Shown here: piece after piece, positions 57,277 through 64,000 of the stretch | How positions within the stretch are numbered: the stretch's first letter is position 1 | Layout: every line of letters starts with the position of its first letter | Assembly (NCBI RefSeq): GCF_000014045.1 | Contig: NC_008209.1 | Coordinates: 186,001-250,000, forward strand | Source of the DNA: Roseobacter denitrificans OCh 114 | GTDB taxonomy: Bacteria > Pseudomonadota > Alphaproteobacteria > Rhodobacterales > Rhodobacteraceae | Length of the DNA: 64,000 nt | Reading direction: 5' to 3' | Position numbers and translations under genes: made by a program | The notes under the pieces: model-generated | What the model was told of the DNA's origin: nothing | The model's input: only the letters and a program-made list of their open reading frames with translations | Databases searched by the model: none

Positions 57277-58295
57277 GCGGACATCTCACCATTCATGCCG
57301 CCGGTCCAGGATCATCGGTACAGGACATGGGGCGGGCGGGTTTTCTGGCCTATGGTCTGACGCGCGGCGGGGCGGCAGACCAGATGGCTCTGCACGAAGC
57401 GGCGGCCTTGCTGGGACAAAGCGCGACGCTCGGCGCGATTGAAATGGTCGGCGTCGGGGGCACGTTCGAAAGCGACGTGGACACGGTCATTGCCCTGACT
57501 GGTGCCGAAATGTCGGCCAGTATTGATGGCTCTGCCTTGGTTTGGCACGCCAGCCACGCCCTGCCCAAAGGCGCCAAGCTGAAGATCGGCGGGGCGCTGA
57601 AGGGGACCTACGGGTATCTCAGCGTCGCGGGCGGCATCGAGGCGCCGCAGATCATGGGTGCGCGTTCGACCCATTTCAAAGCCGGGATCGGCGGTGCCCT
57701 GGAAGCGGGGCAGTCCTTGCCCATCGGGGTGACACCGACCCAGCGAGCCGGGTTTGTCATCCATGCCAGTGGTCGCTTTGCCGGGGGGGATATCCGCATC
57801 GTGCCGTCCGTTCAGACGGACCAGTTTTCGCCGGAGACGCTGGCGCGCTTCACGCAGACAACCTTTCGCCGCGATGCGCGTGGCAATCGGCAAGGCGTGC
57901 GCATGGATGCGGACACCGACGGCTTTTTTGTGGATGGCGGCCTGAGCATCGTGTCCGAAGTGATCACCGAAGGCGATATTCAGATCACTGGCGACGGCGC
58001 CCCTTACGTGTTGATGTGCGAGTGTCAGACAACGGGCGGTTATCCGAGGATCGGCACCGTGCTGCCCTGCGATCTGGCACGCGTTGCGCAGGCCCCCGTG
58101 GGCGCACCGCTACGCTTTCGTTTCGTGACGATGGATGAGGCACGCGAGATCGAACTCAAGGCACGTGCAGAGATCAAGGCCCTTGCCGGGCGCGCCCAGC
58201 CACTGGTGCGCAACCCGCATGAGATGTCCGACCTGCTGAGCTATCAACTGATCGGTGGCGCCATTTCCGCGACCACGGACCCTTTTGCCGACTAA
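57273..58295 (+). CDS. pxpC: 5-oxoprolinase subunit C
   Basis: The 340-residue KipA-type protein has the biotin-independent carboxylase-like fold with GPGSSVQDMGRAGFLAYGLTRGGAADQMAL near the start and CECQTTGGYPRIGTVLPCDL later. Start is GTG, four bases overlapping pxpB. It is the partner of PxpA and PxpB in splitting 5-oxoproline, which forms spontaneously from glutamine and is common in the sea. Confidence 0.9.
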   Translation: MSGHLTIHAAGPGSSVQDMGRAGFLAYGLTRGGAADQMALHEAAALLGQSATLGAIEMVGVGGTFESDVDTVIALTGAEMSASIDGSALVWHASHALPKGAKLKIGGALKGTYGYLSVAGGIEAPQIMGARSTHFKAGIGGALEAGQSLPIGVTPTQRAGFVIHASGRFAGGDIRIVPSVQTDQFSPETLARFTQTTFRRDARGNRQGVRMDADTDGFFVDGGLSIVSEVITEGDIQITGDGAPYVLMCECQTTGGYPRIGTVLPCDLARVAQAPVGAPLRFRFVTMDEAREIELKARAEIKALAGRAQPLVRNPHEMSDLLSYQLIGGAISATTDPFAD

Positions 58296-58307
58296 CAGGA
58301 GAGCCAA

Positions 58308-59078
58308 ATGAACCGCGTAGATCTGAATGCCGATATGGGCGAAAGTTTTGGCCCATGGAAAATGGGCGATGATGCAACCCTGCTCAAAACCGTGACCTCC
58401 GCCAATATCGCCTGTGGTGCGCATGCCGGTGATCCGGATGTGATGGTTGCCACCATGCGCACGGCCCACGCAAACGGTGTGGGGATTGGCACGCACCCCG
58501 GATTTGCCGATTTGCAAGGCTTTGGACGCCGGCGCATGTCTGTCCCCCGCGCGAGCCTGCAAAATTCGATCCGCTATCAGGTTGCGGCCTCCGTCGGTGT
58601 TGCGAAATCCATCGGTGCGCGCGTGCGGCATCTGAAATTGCACGGCGCTTTGGCGAATATGGCTTCCGAAGATGACACGCTGGCCCGTGATCTGTTTGAG
58701 GCCGCATTGTCGGTTGATCCCGATCTGATCGTCATGGTGCTCTGCGCCACTGCACAGGAGGAGGCCGTGCGCGCGCTAGGGTGTTCTTATGCAGGTGAGA
58801 TATTTGCCGATCGCGCCTATAACGATGATGCCACGCTGGTCGACCGCAGCCTGCCCGGAGCGGTCATTCACGACCCGCAGATTGCCGGGCCACGGATGGT
58901 GGAGATGGTGCAGGCCGGGGCCATCATCACGGAATCAGGCAAGCGGATCAAAACATCCATCGACACGATTTGCCTGCATGGCGACACACCGACGGCTGTG
59001 GAAATCGCCCGCTCTGTGCGCACAGCACTTGAAGGCGCCGATATCGCGGTCCGGCAATTTGACGGCCGCAGGCACTGA
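58308..59078 (+). CDS. pxpA: 5-oxoprolinase subunit A (LamB/YcsF family)
   Basis: The 256-residue protein starts NRVDLNADMGESFGPWKMGDDA, the diagnostic block of the family, and contains ANIACGAHAGDPDVM and GTHPGFADLQGFGRR. It is the catalytic deacetylase-like subunit of PxpABC. AGGAGAG precedes the ATG. It closes the operon, and a seven-base hairpin (59140-59158) follows. Confidence 0.93.
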   Translation: MNRVDLNADMGESFGPWKMGDDATLLKTVTSANIACGAHAGDPDVMVATMRTAHANGVGIGTHPGFADLQGFGRRRMSVPRASLQNSIRYQVAASVGVAKSIGARVRHLKLHGALANMASEDDTLARDLFEAALSVDPDLIVMVLCATAQEEAVRALGCSYAGEIFADRAYNDDATLVDRSLPGAVIHDPQIAGPRMVEMVQAGAIITESGKRIKTSIDTICLHGDTPTAVEIARSVRTALEGADIAVRQFDGRRH

Positions 59079-59139
59079 CGCCGCAGCGCACGCGATGATC
59101 CTTGGTTGACTACCGGTCACCTGCAGGGCTGGGATCGTT

Positions 59140-59158
59140 TTTGCGCGCACTGCGCAAA
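59140..59158 (+). terminator. Hairpin after the oxoprolinase operon
   Basis: TTTGCGC and GCGCAAA form a seven-base stem around GCACT. A TTGACT at 59210-59215 further on, 73 bases before the next ATG, may be the -35 of the hydroxylase operon, but its -10 is unclear. Confidence 0.4.
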
Positions 59159-59287
59159 TCGCCGCTCATGTCATCAGCCCCAAGCCTCCAGCGTCCCGCC
59201 CTTGCCCGGCTTGACTTTGCCACGAACCGGCCAAGTTTATGACGTAACCAAAAGGTTAATCGCCCCGGCTTTGAAAGGACGCACCCC

Positions 59288-59749
59288 ATGCCCACCACAT
59301 TCAACGTTAATGGCAACCCGGTAACATTGGACGTCGATCCAGACATGCCACTCCTTTGGGCCTTGCGGGATCATCTGAAGCTCACTGGGACGAAATATGG
59401 CTGCGGGATTGCCCAGTGCGGGTCCTGTACCGTAATGCTTGACGGGTTTGCGGCGCGGTCCTGCGTTACAACCGTCGGGGATGTGGCGGGATCGCAGGTT
59501 CAGACAATCGAGGGTGTGGAAAGCGCCGCCGCCCGCGCGGTACAGCAAGCTTGGACGACCCTGAATGTTGCGCAATGCGGCTATTGTCAGTCCGGTCAGG
59601 TCCTTGTCGCAACTGAATTGCTGGAGAATACGCCCAAGCCGACCGATGAAGAAATCGACGCCGCCATGGGGGCCAATATTTGCCGTTGCGCGACCTACGC
59701 GCGTATTCGCAAGGGCGTTCGCGCCGCTTCCGATAGCCTGGAGGCATAA
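59288..59749 (+). CDS. (2Fe-2S) subunit of molybdenum hydroxylase (IorA-like)
   Basis: The 153-residue subunit carries two iron-sulfur clusters. The plant-ferredoxin-type one is in TKYGCGIAQCGSCTVMLDG; the other is in AQCGYCQSGQVL and NICRCATYARI. It passes electrons from the molybdenum subunit to an acceptor. It resembles the small subunit of isoquinoline 1-oxidoreductase. GAAAGGA precedes the ATG. The next gene starts three bases after its stop. Confidence 0.9.
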   Translation: MPTTFNVNGNPVTLDVDPDMPLLWALRDHLKLTGTKYGCGIAQCGSCTVMLDGFAARSCVTTVGDVAGSQVQTIEGVESAAARAVQQAWTTLNVAQCGYCQSGQVLVATELLENTPKPTDEEIDAAMGANICRCATYARIRKGVRAASDSLEA

Positions 59750-59752
59750 ACC

Positions 59753-61936
59753 ATGCACGCCATCAAACCCGCGCATTCAAAGTCGAACGCAGATGCAACA
59801 GGCCCCTCGCGCCGCGCCTTTCTGGCCGGTGCCACGGGTCTTGTCGTTGCCATGGCGCTTCCCATCAAAGGGCGCGCACAGGCTGTCGCAACGGCGCAGG
59901 CCGCATTCGCGCCAAATGCCTTTATCCGGGTGTCGCCGGACAATATCGTCACAGTGCTCATCAAACACGTTGAGATGGGGCAAGGTGCAAACACCGGACT
60001 GGCGATTCTTGCCGCTGAGGAAATGGATGCCGATTGGAGCCAGATCCGCGCAGAGCAGGCACCCGACGACCCGTCCCTTTACGCAAATCTCGCCTTTGGG
60101 GTACAGGGCACGGGTGGGTCCACCGGCCTGTCGAACAGCTATATGACAATGCGCGAGGCCGGGGCCACGGCGCGCGCGCTCCTCATCGAAGCTGCGGCAC
60201 AGACTTGGGGTATCCCGGCCGGTGATGTTTCTGTCTCGGCAGGTGTGGTCTCCAACGACGCGACAGGGCAAACCGCGACCTTCGGTGAGTTGGCAGAGCG
60301 CGCAGCGACACTGCCCATGCCGCAGGATGTGACATTGAAAGACCCCTCTGAATTCAAGCTGATCGGCGCCGAAGGGATCACCCGACTTGATGCGGCGGAC
60401 AAAGCGCGCGGCAAGTCGACCTTCAGCATTGATGTCATGCGGGATGGAATGCAGGTGGTGACGGTGCTTCACCCCCCGAAATTCGGCGCTGTTTTGGCAT
60501 CCTTTGATGCAACGGCGGCGCTTGACGTGCCCGGCGTGACGGCAGTGCACCAGATTGCCAGCGGCGTTGCCGTTTACGGCGCGGATACATTTGCAGCCTT
60601 GCGTGGCAGAGATGCGCTGGTTGTACAGTGGGATGAAACAAACGCCGAAACGCGCTCATCACAGGAAATCGAAGAAGAGTTCCTGAAAGCGGCGCGCAGT
60701 CCGGCCCGCGTTGCAGAAAACATCGGTGACGTCGATGCGGCTTTCGACCAGGCGGAACGCTCTTTTGAGGCGGAATACATCTTTCCATACCTCGCGCATG
60801 CGGCAATGGAGCCCCTGGACGGCGTCGTTGAATGGACACCGGACCGTGTCGATGTCTGGTCCGCGATACAAATCCCGACCATCGCAGCACCGGTGTTCTC
60901 TTCAACCTTGGGCGTGGCACCCGAAGCCGTATCGCTTCACACGATGTACGCAGGCGGCAGTTTTGGGCATCGGGCAACAGCGACCAATCACTTTGAAAAT
61001 GAAATGGCGCAAGTGGCAGCGGCGGCAGGTCCGGGATCCTACAAGCTGCAGTGGACCCGGGAAGATGATATGACCCAAGGGTACTACCGCCCCCTCACGG
61101 TGCACCGTTTCCGCGGTGGTCTTGATGCCGATGGCAACATTACTGGCTGGGATAATACGGTTGCAAATCAATCTATTATGGCTGGCACCATGTTTGAACA
61201 AGCCCTGATGGGCGATGGGCTTGATCGCACCTCTTACGAGGGATCGACCGATCTGCCATATGCGCTTCCGGCGCGGCGGGTGTCCTGGGCGCAGATGCAG
61301 ACCGGTGTGCCCGTTCTGTGGTGGCGCGCGGTCGGTCACACGCACACCGCCTATGCGACCGAGACTTTTCTTGACGAATTGCTGATCGCCGGTGGTCGCG
61401 ACCCGGTTCAAGGGCGGCTTGATCTGATCACGCAGGACCGTCCGCGCGATCGCGCGGTTCTGGAACGTGTCGCTGAAATGGCGCAGTGGAGTGGCCCCGG
61501 CACAGGCGAGCGTCGCTATGGCGTCGCCTTGCATCGTTCCTTTGGCAGTTTCGTTGCACAGATTGCGGAAGTGGAAAACCGGGACGGGACCCCGCACGTC
61601 ACCCGCGTCTGGTGCGCGCTGGATTGCGGCGTGGCGGTGACACCGGATGTTGTGCGCGCGCAGATGGAAGGCGGCATTGGGTTTGGCCTCAGCGCGGCGC
61701 TGTTCGAGCAGCTGACGCTGGAAGCTGGCGGCACCGTGCGGGAGCGTAACTTTGACGCCTACCGTGTGCTTGGGCTGGAGGAGATGCCCGAGATCATGGT
61801 GGATATCATGCCAAGCGAAGTGGCGCCCACCGGCGTCGGGGAACCCGGAACACCGCCGATTGCCGCTGCGGTCGGCAACGCCTGGCGCGCCCACACCGGA
61901 CAAACTCCGCGACGGCTGCCGATCATCGGGGCATAG
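59753..61936 (+). CDS. Molybdopterin-binding catalytic subunit of an aldehyde/isoquinoline oxidoreductase (IorB-like)
   Basis: The 727-residue protein has a Tat signal, SRRAFLAGATGLVVAMALP near residues 19-37, so the complex is exported folded with its cofactor. Cofactor-binding regions such as VEMGQGANTGLAILAAEEMDADW, GTGGSTGLSNSYM and GVGEPGTPPIAAAVGNA (with the catalytic glutamate) are visible. It could hydroxylate an N-heterocycle or oxidise an aldehyde; the substrate is unknown. No cytochrome subunit and no XdhC-type maturation gene lies beside it. A ten-base hairpin follows. Confidence 0.88.
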   Translation: MHAIKPAHSKSNADATGPSRRAFLAGATGLVVAMALPIKGRAQAVATAQAAFAPNAFIRVSPDNIVTVLIKHVEMGQGANTGLAILAAEEMDADWSQIRAEQAPDDPSLYANLAFGVQGTGGSTGLSNSYMTMREAGATARALLIEAAAQTWGIPAGDVSVSAGVVSNDATGQTATFGELAERAATLPMPQDVTLKDPSEFKLIGAEGITRLDAADKARGKSTFSIDVMRDGMQVVTVLHPPKFGAVLASFDATAALDVPGVTAVHQIASGVAVYGADTFAALRGRDALVVQWDETNAETRSSQEIEEEFLKAARSPARVAENIGDVDAAFDQAERSFEAEYIFPYLAHAAMEPLDGVVEWTPDRVDVWSAIQIPTIAAPVFSSTLGVAPEAVSLHTMYAGGSFGHRATATNHFENEMAQVAAAAGPGSYKLQWTREDDMTQGYYRPLTVHRFRGGLDADGNITGWDNTVANQSIMAGTMFEQALMGDGLDRTSYEGSTDLPYALPARRVSWAQMQTGVPVLWWRAVGHTHTAYATETFLDELLIAGGRDPVQGRLDLITQDRPRDRAVLERVAEMAQWSGPGTGERRYGVALHRSFGSFVAQIAEVENRDGTPHVTRVWCALDCGVAVTPDVVRAQMEGGIGFGLSAALFEQLTLEAGGTVRERNFDAYRVLGLEEMPEIMVDIMPSEVAPTGVGEPGTPPIAAAVGNAWRAHTGQTPRRLPIIGA

Positions 61937-61952
61937 TCGCGCAAAACCATAA

Positions 61953-61982
61953 CACCAAGGCAAAGCGCGCAGTGCCTTGGTG
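61953..61982 (+). terminator. Hairpin terminator after the hydroxylase operon
   Basis: CACCAAGGCA (61953-61962) pairs with TGCCTTGGTG (61973-61982), a perfect ten-base stem with a ten-base loop. No T run follows; termination may be Rho-dependent. Confidence 0.6.
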
Positions 61983-62041
61983 GCGGTGGGTCGAGTTTTG
62001 GCTCACGCGACGTTTGGCACGCGGAATTCCCGCTTTACTCA

Positions 62042-62050
62042 GGGGGGGGG
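62042..62050 (+). repeat. Nine-G homopolymer upstream of the araC-type gene
   Basis: A run of nine G residues sits about 100 bases before the regulator start. It is the longest single-base run I noticed in the window and could vary in length by slippage. Confidence 0.7.
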
Positions 62051-62108
62051 TTACCCGCACTTTGGAGGTGCGAATAACGGCGTATAACTCATCAGTTTGG
62101 CCAAGTTA

Positions 62109-62140
62109 ACCAGACCTGTGATGTTCACCCGAGGTCTGGT
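62109..62140. promoter_or_regulatory. Inverted repeat directly upstream of the araC-type gene
   Basis: ACCAGACCT (62109-62117) and AGGTCTGGT (62132-62140) are a perfect nine-base inverted repeat with 14 bases between, ending 11 bases before the start codon. It could be an autoregulatory operator or a hairpin over the ribosome site. Confidence 0.55.
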
Positions 62141-62151
62141 AGAAACACACC

Positions 62152-63030
62152 ATGCCCCGACGATACGCTGACATCTACCCGTCCTCGCCACTGCTCAACA
62201 GCGATGCCATGCAACATGTCTCAGCAGCCGCCCTGATGTCCGTGCGTTATTTTCAGGCCGAACCCGACAGCATGCCAGAAGAGGTTTTCGCCGAACATCA
62301 TGTGCTGTTGAACCTGTGCGAGACGCCCCACCGCGTTCAGAACAGACGCGATGGCGAGTTGCGCGATTTCATGTTTCACAAAGACGAGATCATCGTGACG
62401 CCGGCAGGAATGAAATCCGGTTGGCGCTGGTTCGGCAAATCCGATGTGATCGTCGTGACGCTGGACCCGGCAAAGGTGCAGAAGTTCGCGCAGAGCGAAT
62501 TGGGCATCATCCTGGACAGGCAGCAGTTCGCCGATCTCCCCCAGTTCAATGACCCTGATTTATGCGCTGCGGGCATAATGCTGCGTGACGCGCTTGAGAA
62601 TGACGATTTGACCTCCGGAGTGATGTTCGAAGCGATGAGCCGCGTTTTGCTGGTCAAGCTGCTGCAACGATACGGTCAGAAACGTCCGGAAGAGCTGGCT
62701 TTGTCTGCCCGTTTCACGACCGATCACTATGGTCAGGTGCTCGCGTTTATCCGCGCCAATCTGGACCGTACGATCACGGTGGATGATCTGGCGGCTGAGG
62801 TCGGAATGTCGCCGTCGCATTTCGGCAGGGTGTTCAAGGAAACGCTGGGCCAGACGCCAATGCAATATGTTCTCGCCTACCGGATCGAACAAGCCATCGA
62901 GATGATGAAAGAGGCAGGCCGTCCCCTGGGCATGATCGCGCTGGATTGCGGATTCGCGGATCAGGCGCATTTCTCGCGCAGTTTCAAACAGGTCATGGGT
63001 CAGACGCCGCGCCAATATCGCGCCCGCTGA
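62152..63030 (+). CDS. AraC-family transcriptional regulator
   Basis: The 292-residue protein has an N-terminal cupin-like sensor part and a C-terminal double helix-turn-helix (residues 190-290), with DDLAAEVGMSPSHFGRVFKETLGQTPMQYVLAYRIEQA and CGFADQAHFSRSFKQVMGQTP as the two helical units (both known AraC signatures). It lies downstream of the hydroxylase genes and may control them. A weak ribosome site precedes the ATG, with the inverted repeat overlapping it. Ligand unknown. Confidence 0.9.
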   Translation: MPRRYADIYPSSPLLNSDAMQHVSAAALMSVRYFQAEPDSMPEEVFAEHHVLLNLCETPHRVQNRRDGELRDFMFHKDEIIVTPAGMKSGWRWFGKSDVIVVTLDPAKVQKFAQSELGIILDRQQFADLPQFNDPDLCAAGIMLRDALENDDLTSGVMFEAMSRVLLVKLLQRYGQKRPEELALSARFTTDHYGQVLAFIRANLDRTITVDDLAAEVGMSPSHFGRVFKETLGQTPMQYVLAYRIEQAIEMMKEAGRPLGMIALDCGFADQAHFSRSFKQVMGQTPRQYRAR

Positions 63031-63273
63031 ACTGGGTCGCGCGAGACCCATGCGCCATATCAACGGCGCGCAATCGACGCAAACAGTGGAACGATGCAGG
63101 CTGGCCGAGCCGTCATCCGGCGGACCATTGGGATCGCCTGACACAGCCGCCCGCCGTTGCGCAGTCTGACGCTGCCGCCATCGCAAGGTGGGGCAGGACG
63201 TTTCGACAGCGCGTGCTGCACTTGGCTTAAGGTGTTTGTCGCACTAACATTTGATGATAGCGACTGCCTTGAG

Positions 63274-64000
63274 ATGACCATTGATAAACTGCCGCACCTA
63301 TCGACCGTTTCCAGCCAGTTCATTGCGGACTGGCTGGCGGCGTTGCGGCCTCTGTGCAGTGCGGATCACTTTACTGACCTGTTGCAGCGCTCCGATCTGC
63401 AATCCGGCGAGGACGTTCAAAATGGCCGGGTGACGCTTGATCAGATTGTCTGTCTTTATCAACTGGCGGCTGTCGAGACAGGGGATGAAATGATGGGCCT
63501 CTGGTCGCGTCCGATCCGGCATCGCGCCTTGCAGCACCTTTTGACATCTGTTCGCGAAGCGACCTCTTTGTCCTCTGCGCTCTACCGGTTCTCGACGTTC
63601 TGGAACCTCTTGCTGGATGACTATGAATTTACGTTCTCTGAGGATGAAACCGGATCTGTCCTCAGGCTCACGCCGCGCGGCGATCACGAACCCCAACGGT
63701 TCGGCCATATGCTGATCCTGAAACTGGCGCATGGTCTGATTTCATGGCTGGCGCGCGATGAGGTGCCCGTCACGGCGGTGGATTTCGCATTTGCGCGCCC
63801 CCGCTTTGACGAAGACTATGCCGTTATCTTTCCCGCGCCCGTCCGCTTCGACCAGTCTGCAACGGCGATTACATTCGATCTGAGCCTTCAGGGCCCGGTT
63901 CAACTACGCAGCACGGCCGATTTGGATGTCTTCTTGCAGAATGCGCCCAGAGACTGGATTTTTACGCGCTCTGAAGTGCACACCCAATCCTTGCGGGTGC
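63274..64000 (+). CDS. AraC-type regulator N-terminal part, cut by the window end
   Basis: An open frame of 242 codons runs from the ATG at 63274 to the window end without a stop. It has the layout of the arabinose-binding N-terminal domain of OruR/ArgR-like AraC regulators: helices with DQIVCLYQLAAVETGDEMMG, then VREATSLSSALYRFSTFWNLLLDDY, then FGHMLILKLAHGLISWL. The DNA-binding domain would follow beyond the window. The family assignment is by pattern and is less certain than for the preceding gene. Confidence 0.7.
   Translation, partial: MTIDKLPHLSTVSSQFIADWLAALRPLCSADHFTDLLQRSDLQSGEDVQNGRVTLDQIVCLYQLAAVETGDEMMGLWSRPIRHRALQHLLTSVREATSLSSALYRFSTFWNLLLDDYEFTFSEDETGSVLRLTPRGDHEPQRFGHMLILKLAHGLISWLARDEVPVTAVDFAFARPRFDEDYAVIFPAPVRFDQSATAITFDLSLQGPVQLRSTADLDVFLQNAPRDWIFTRSEVHTQSLRV

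Overview
The window looks like chromosomal DNA of a marine Roseobacter-group alphaproteobacterium (Rhodobacterales). The evidence is its estimated G+C of about 60% (by eye, not counted), the rpsT-dnaA-dnaN-recF-gyrB block, the paired leuD-EEP-leuB genes, the IalB and META-domain periplasmic proteins, a DctPQM TRAP transporter and the IorAB-type molybdenum hydroxylase. I see no prophage, insertion sequence, CRISPR array or integrase. Species cannot be named from this sequence alone.

Region 1 (1-17.6 kb) is central metabolism and housekeeping. It holds a partial dapD, a LOG-family phosphoribohydrolase, a DsbA-like thioredoxin coupled to rlmN, an IalB-like protein and an asparaginase. serB faces away from serC-serA across a leader with a riboswitch-like structure. 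The threonine-degrading kbl-tdh operon lies beside an XRE-cupin regulator and a divergent thiolase. ubiE-ubiB are divergent from mutM, and an enoyl-CoA hydratase and a META-domain protein follow.

Region 2 (18-26 kb) is the replication block: rpsT, dnaA, dnaN, recF, a LysE-type exporter and gyrB. Region 3 (25.9-30 kb) has a periplasmic thioredoxin with a CcdA-type electron carrier. Next to it is a two-gene DNA repair unit, a radical SAM protein ending in a sliding-clamp motif followed by a DUF4130-UdgX fusion.

Region 4 (30-38.8 kb) is a myo-inositol catabolic cluster in two divergent arms. The arms are iolD-iolC-iolB-aldolase-iolG on the minus strand and oxidoreductase-iolE-oxidoreductase on the plus strand. 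They share a perfect LacI-type palindrome, but no regulator gene lies inside the cluster. Region 5 (38.9-44 kb) has a membrane cyclic-nucleotide-binding protein, leuD, an EEP hydrolase, leuB and a DMT exporter; leuC is absent.

Region 6 (44-50 kb) is mixed: an orphan Tat-exported solute-binding protein, a heme-c HAMP membrane protein without an output domain, tRNA-Arg(CCT), and a LacI regulator translationally coupled to a YcaQ-like glycosylase. Region 7 (50-59 kb) looks like an amino-acid and 5-oxoproline unit: MarR regulator, Asp/Glu racemase, FAD amino-acid oxidoreductase, TRAP transporter DctPQM, BASS-like carrier and PxpBCA. Region 8 (59.2-64 kb) has a two-subunit molybdenum hydroxylase and two AraC-type regulators, the second cut by the window end.

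The most unusual non-coding signal is a roughly 97-bp palindromic element present twice (about 1.3 kb and 50.0 kb). Each copy lies between convergent genes and ends at exactly the same base of the stop codon of the minus-strand gene. Other points of interest are a threonine dehydrogenase that has lost all four structural-zinc cysteines, the serC leader with mutually exclusive hairpins, several well-formed operators, and the clamp-tagged radical SAM/UdgX pair.
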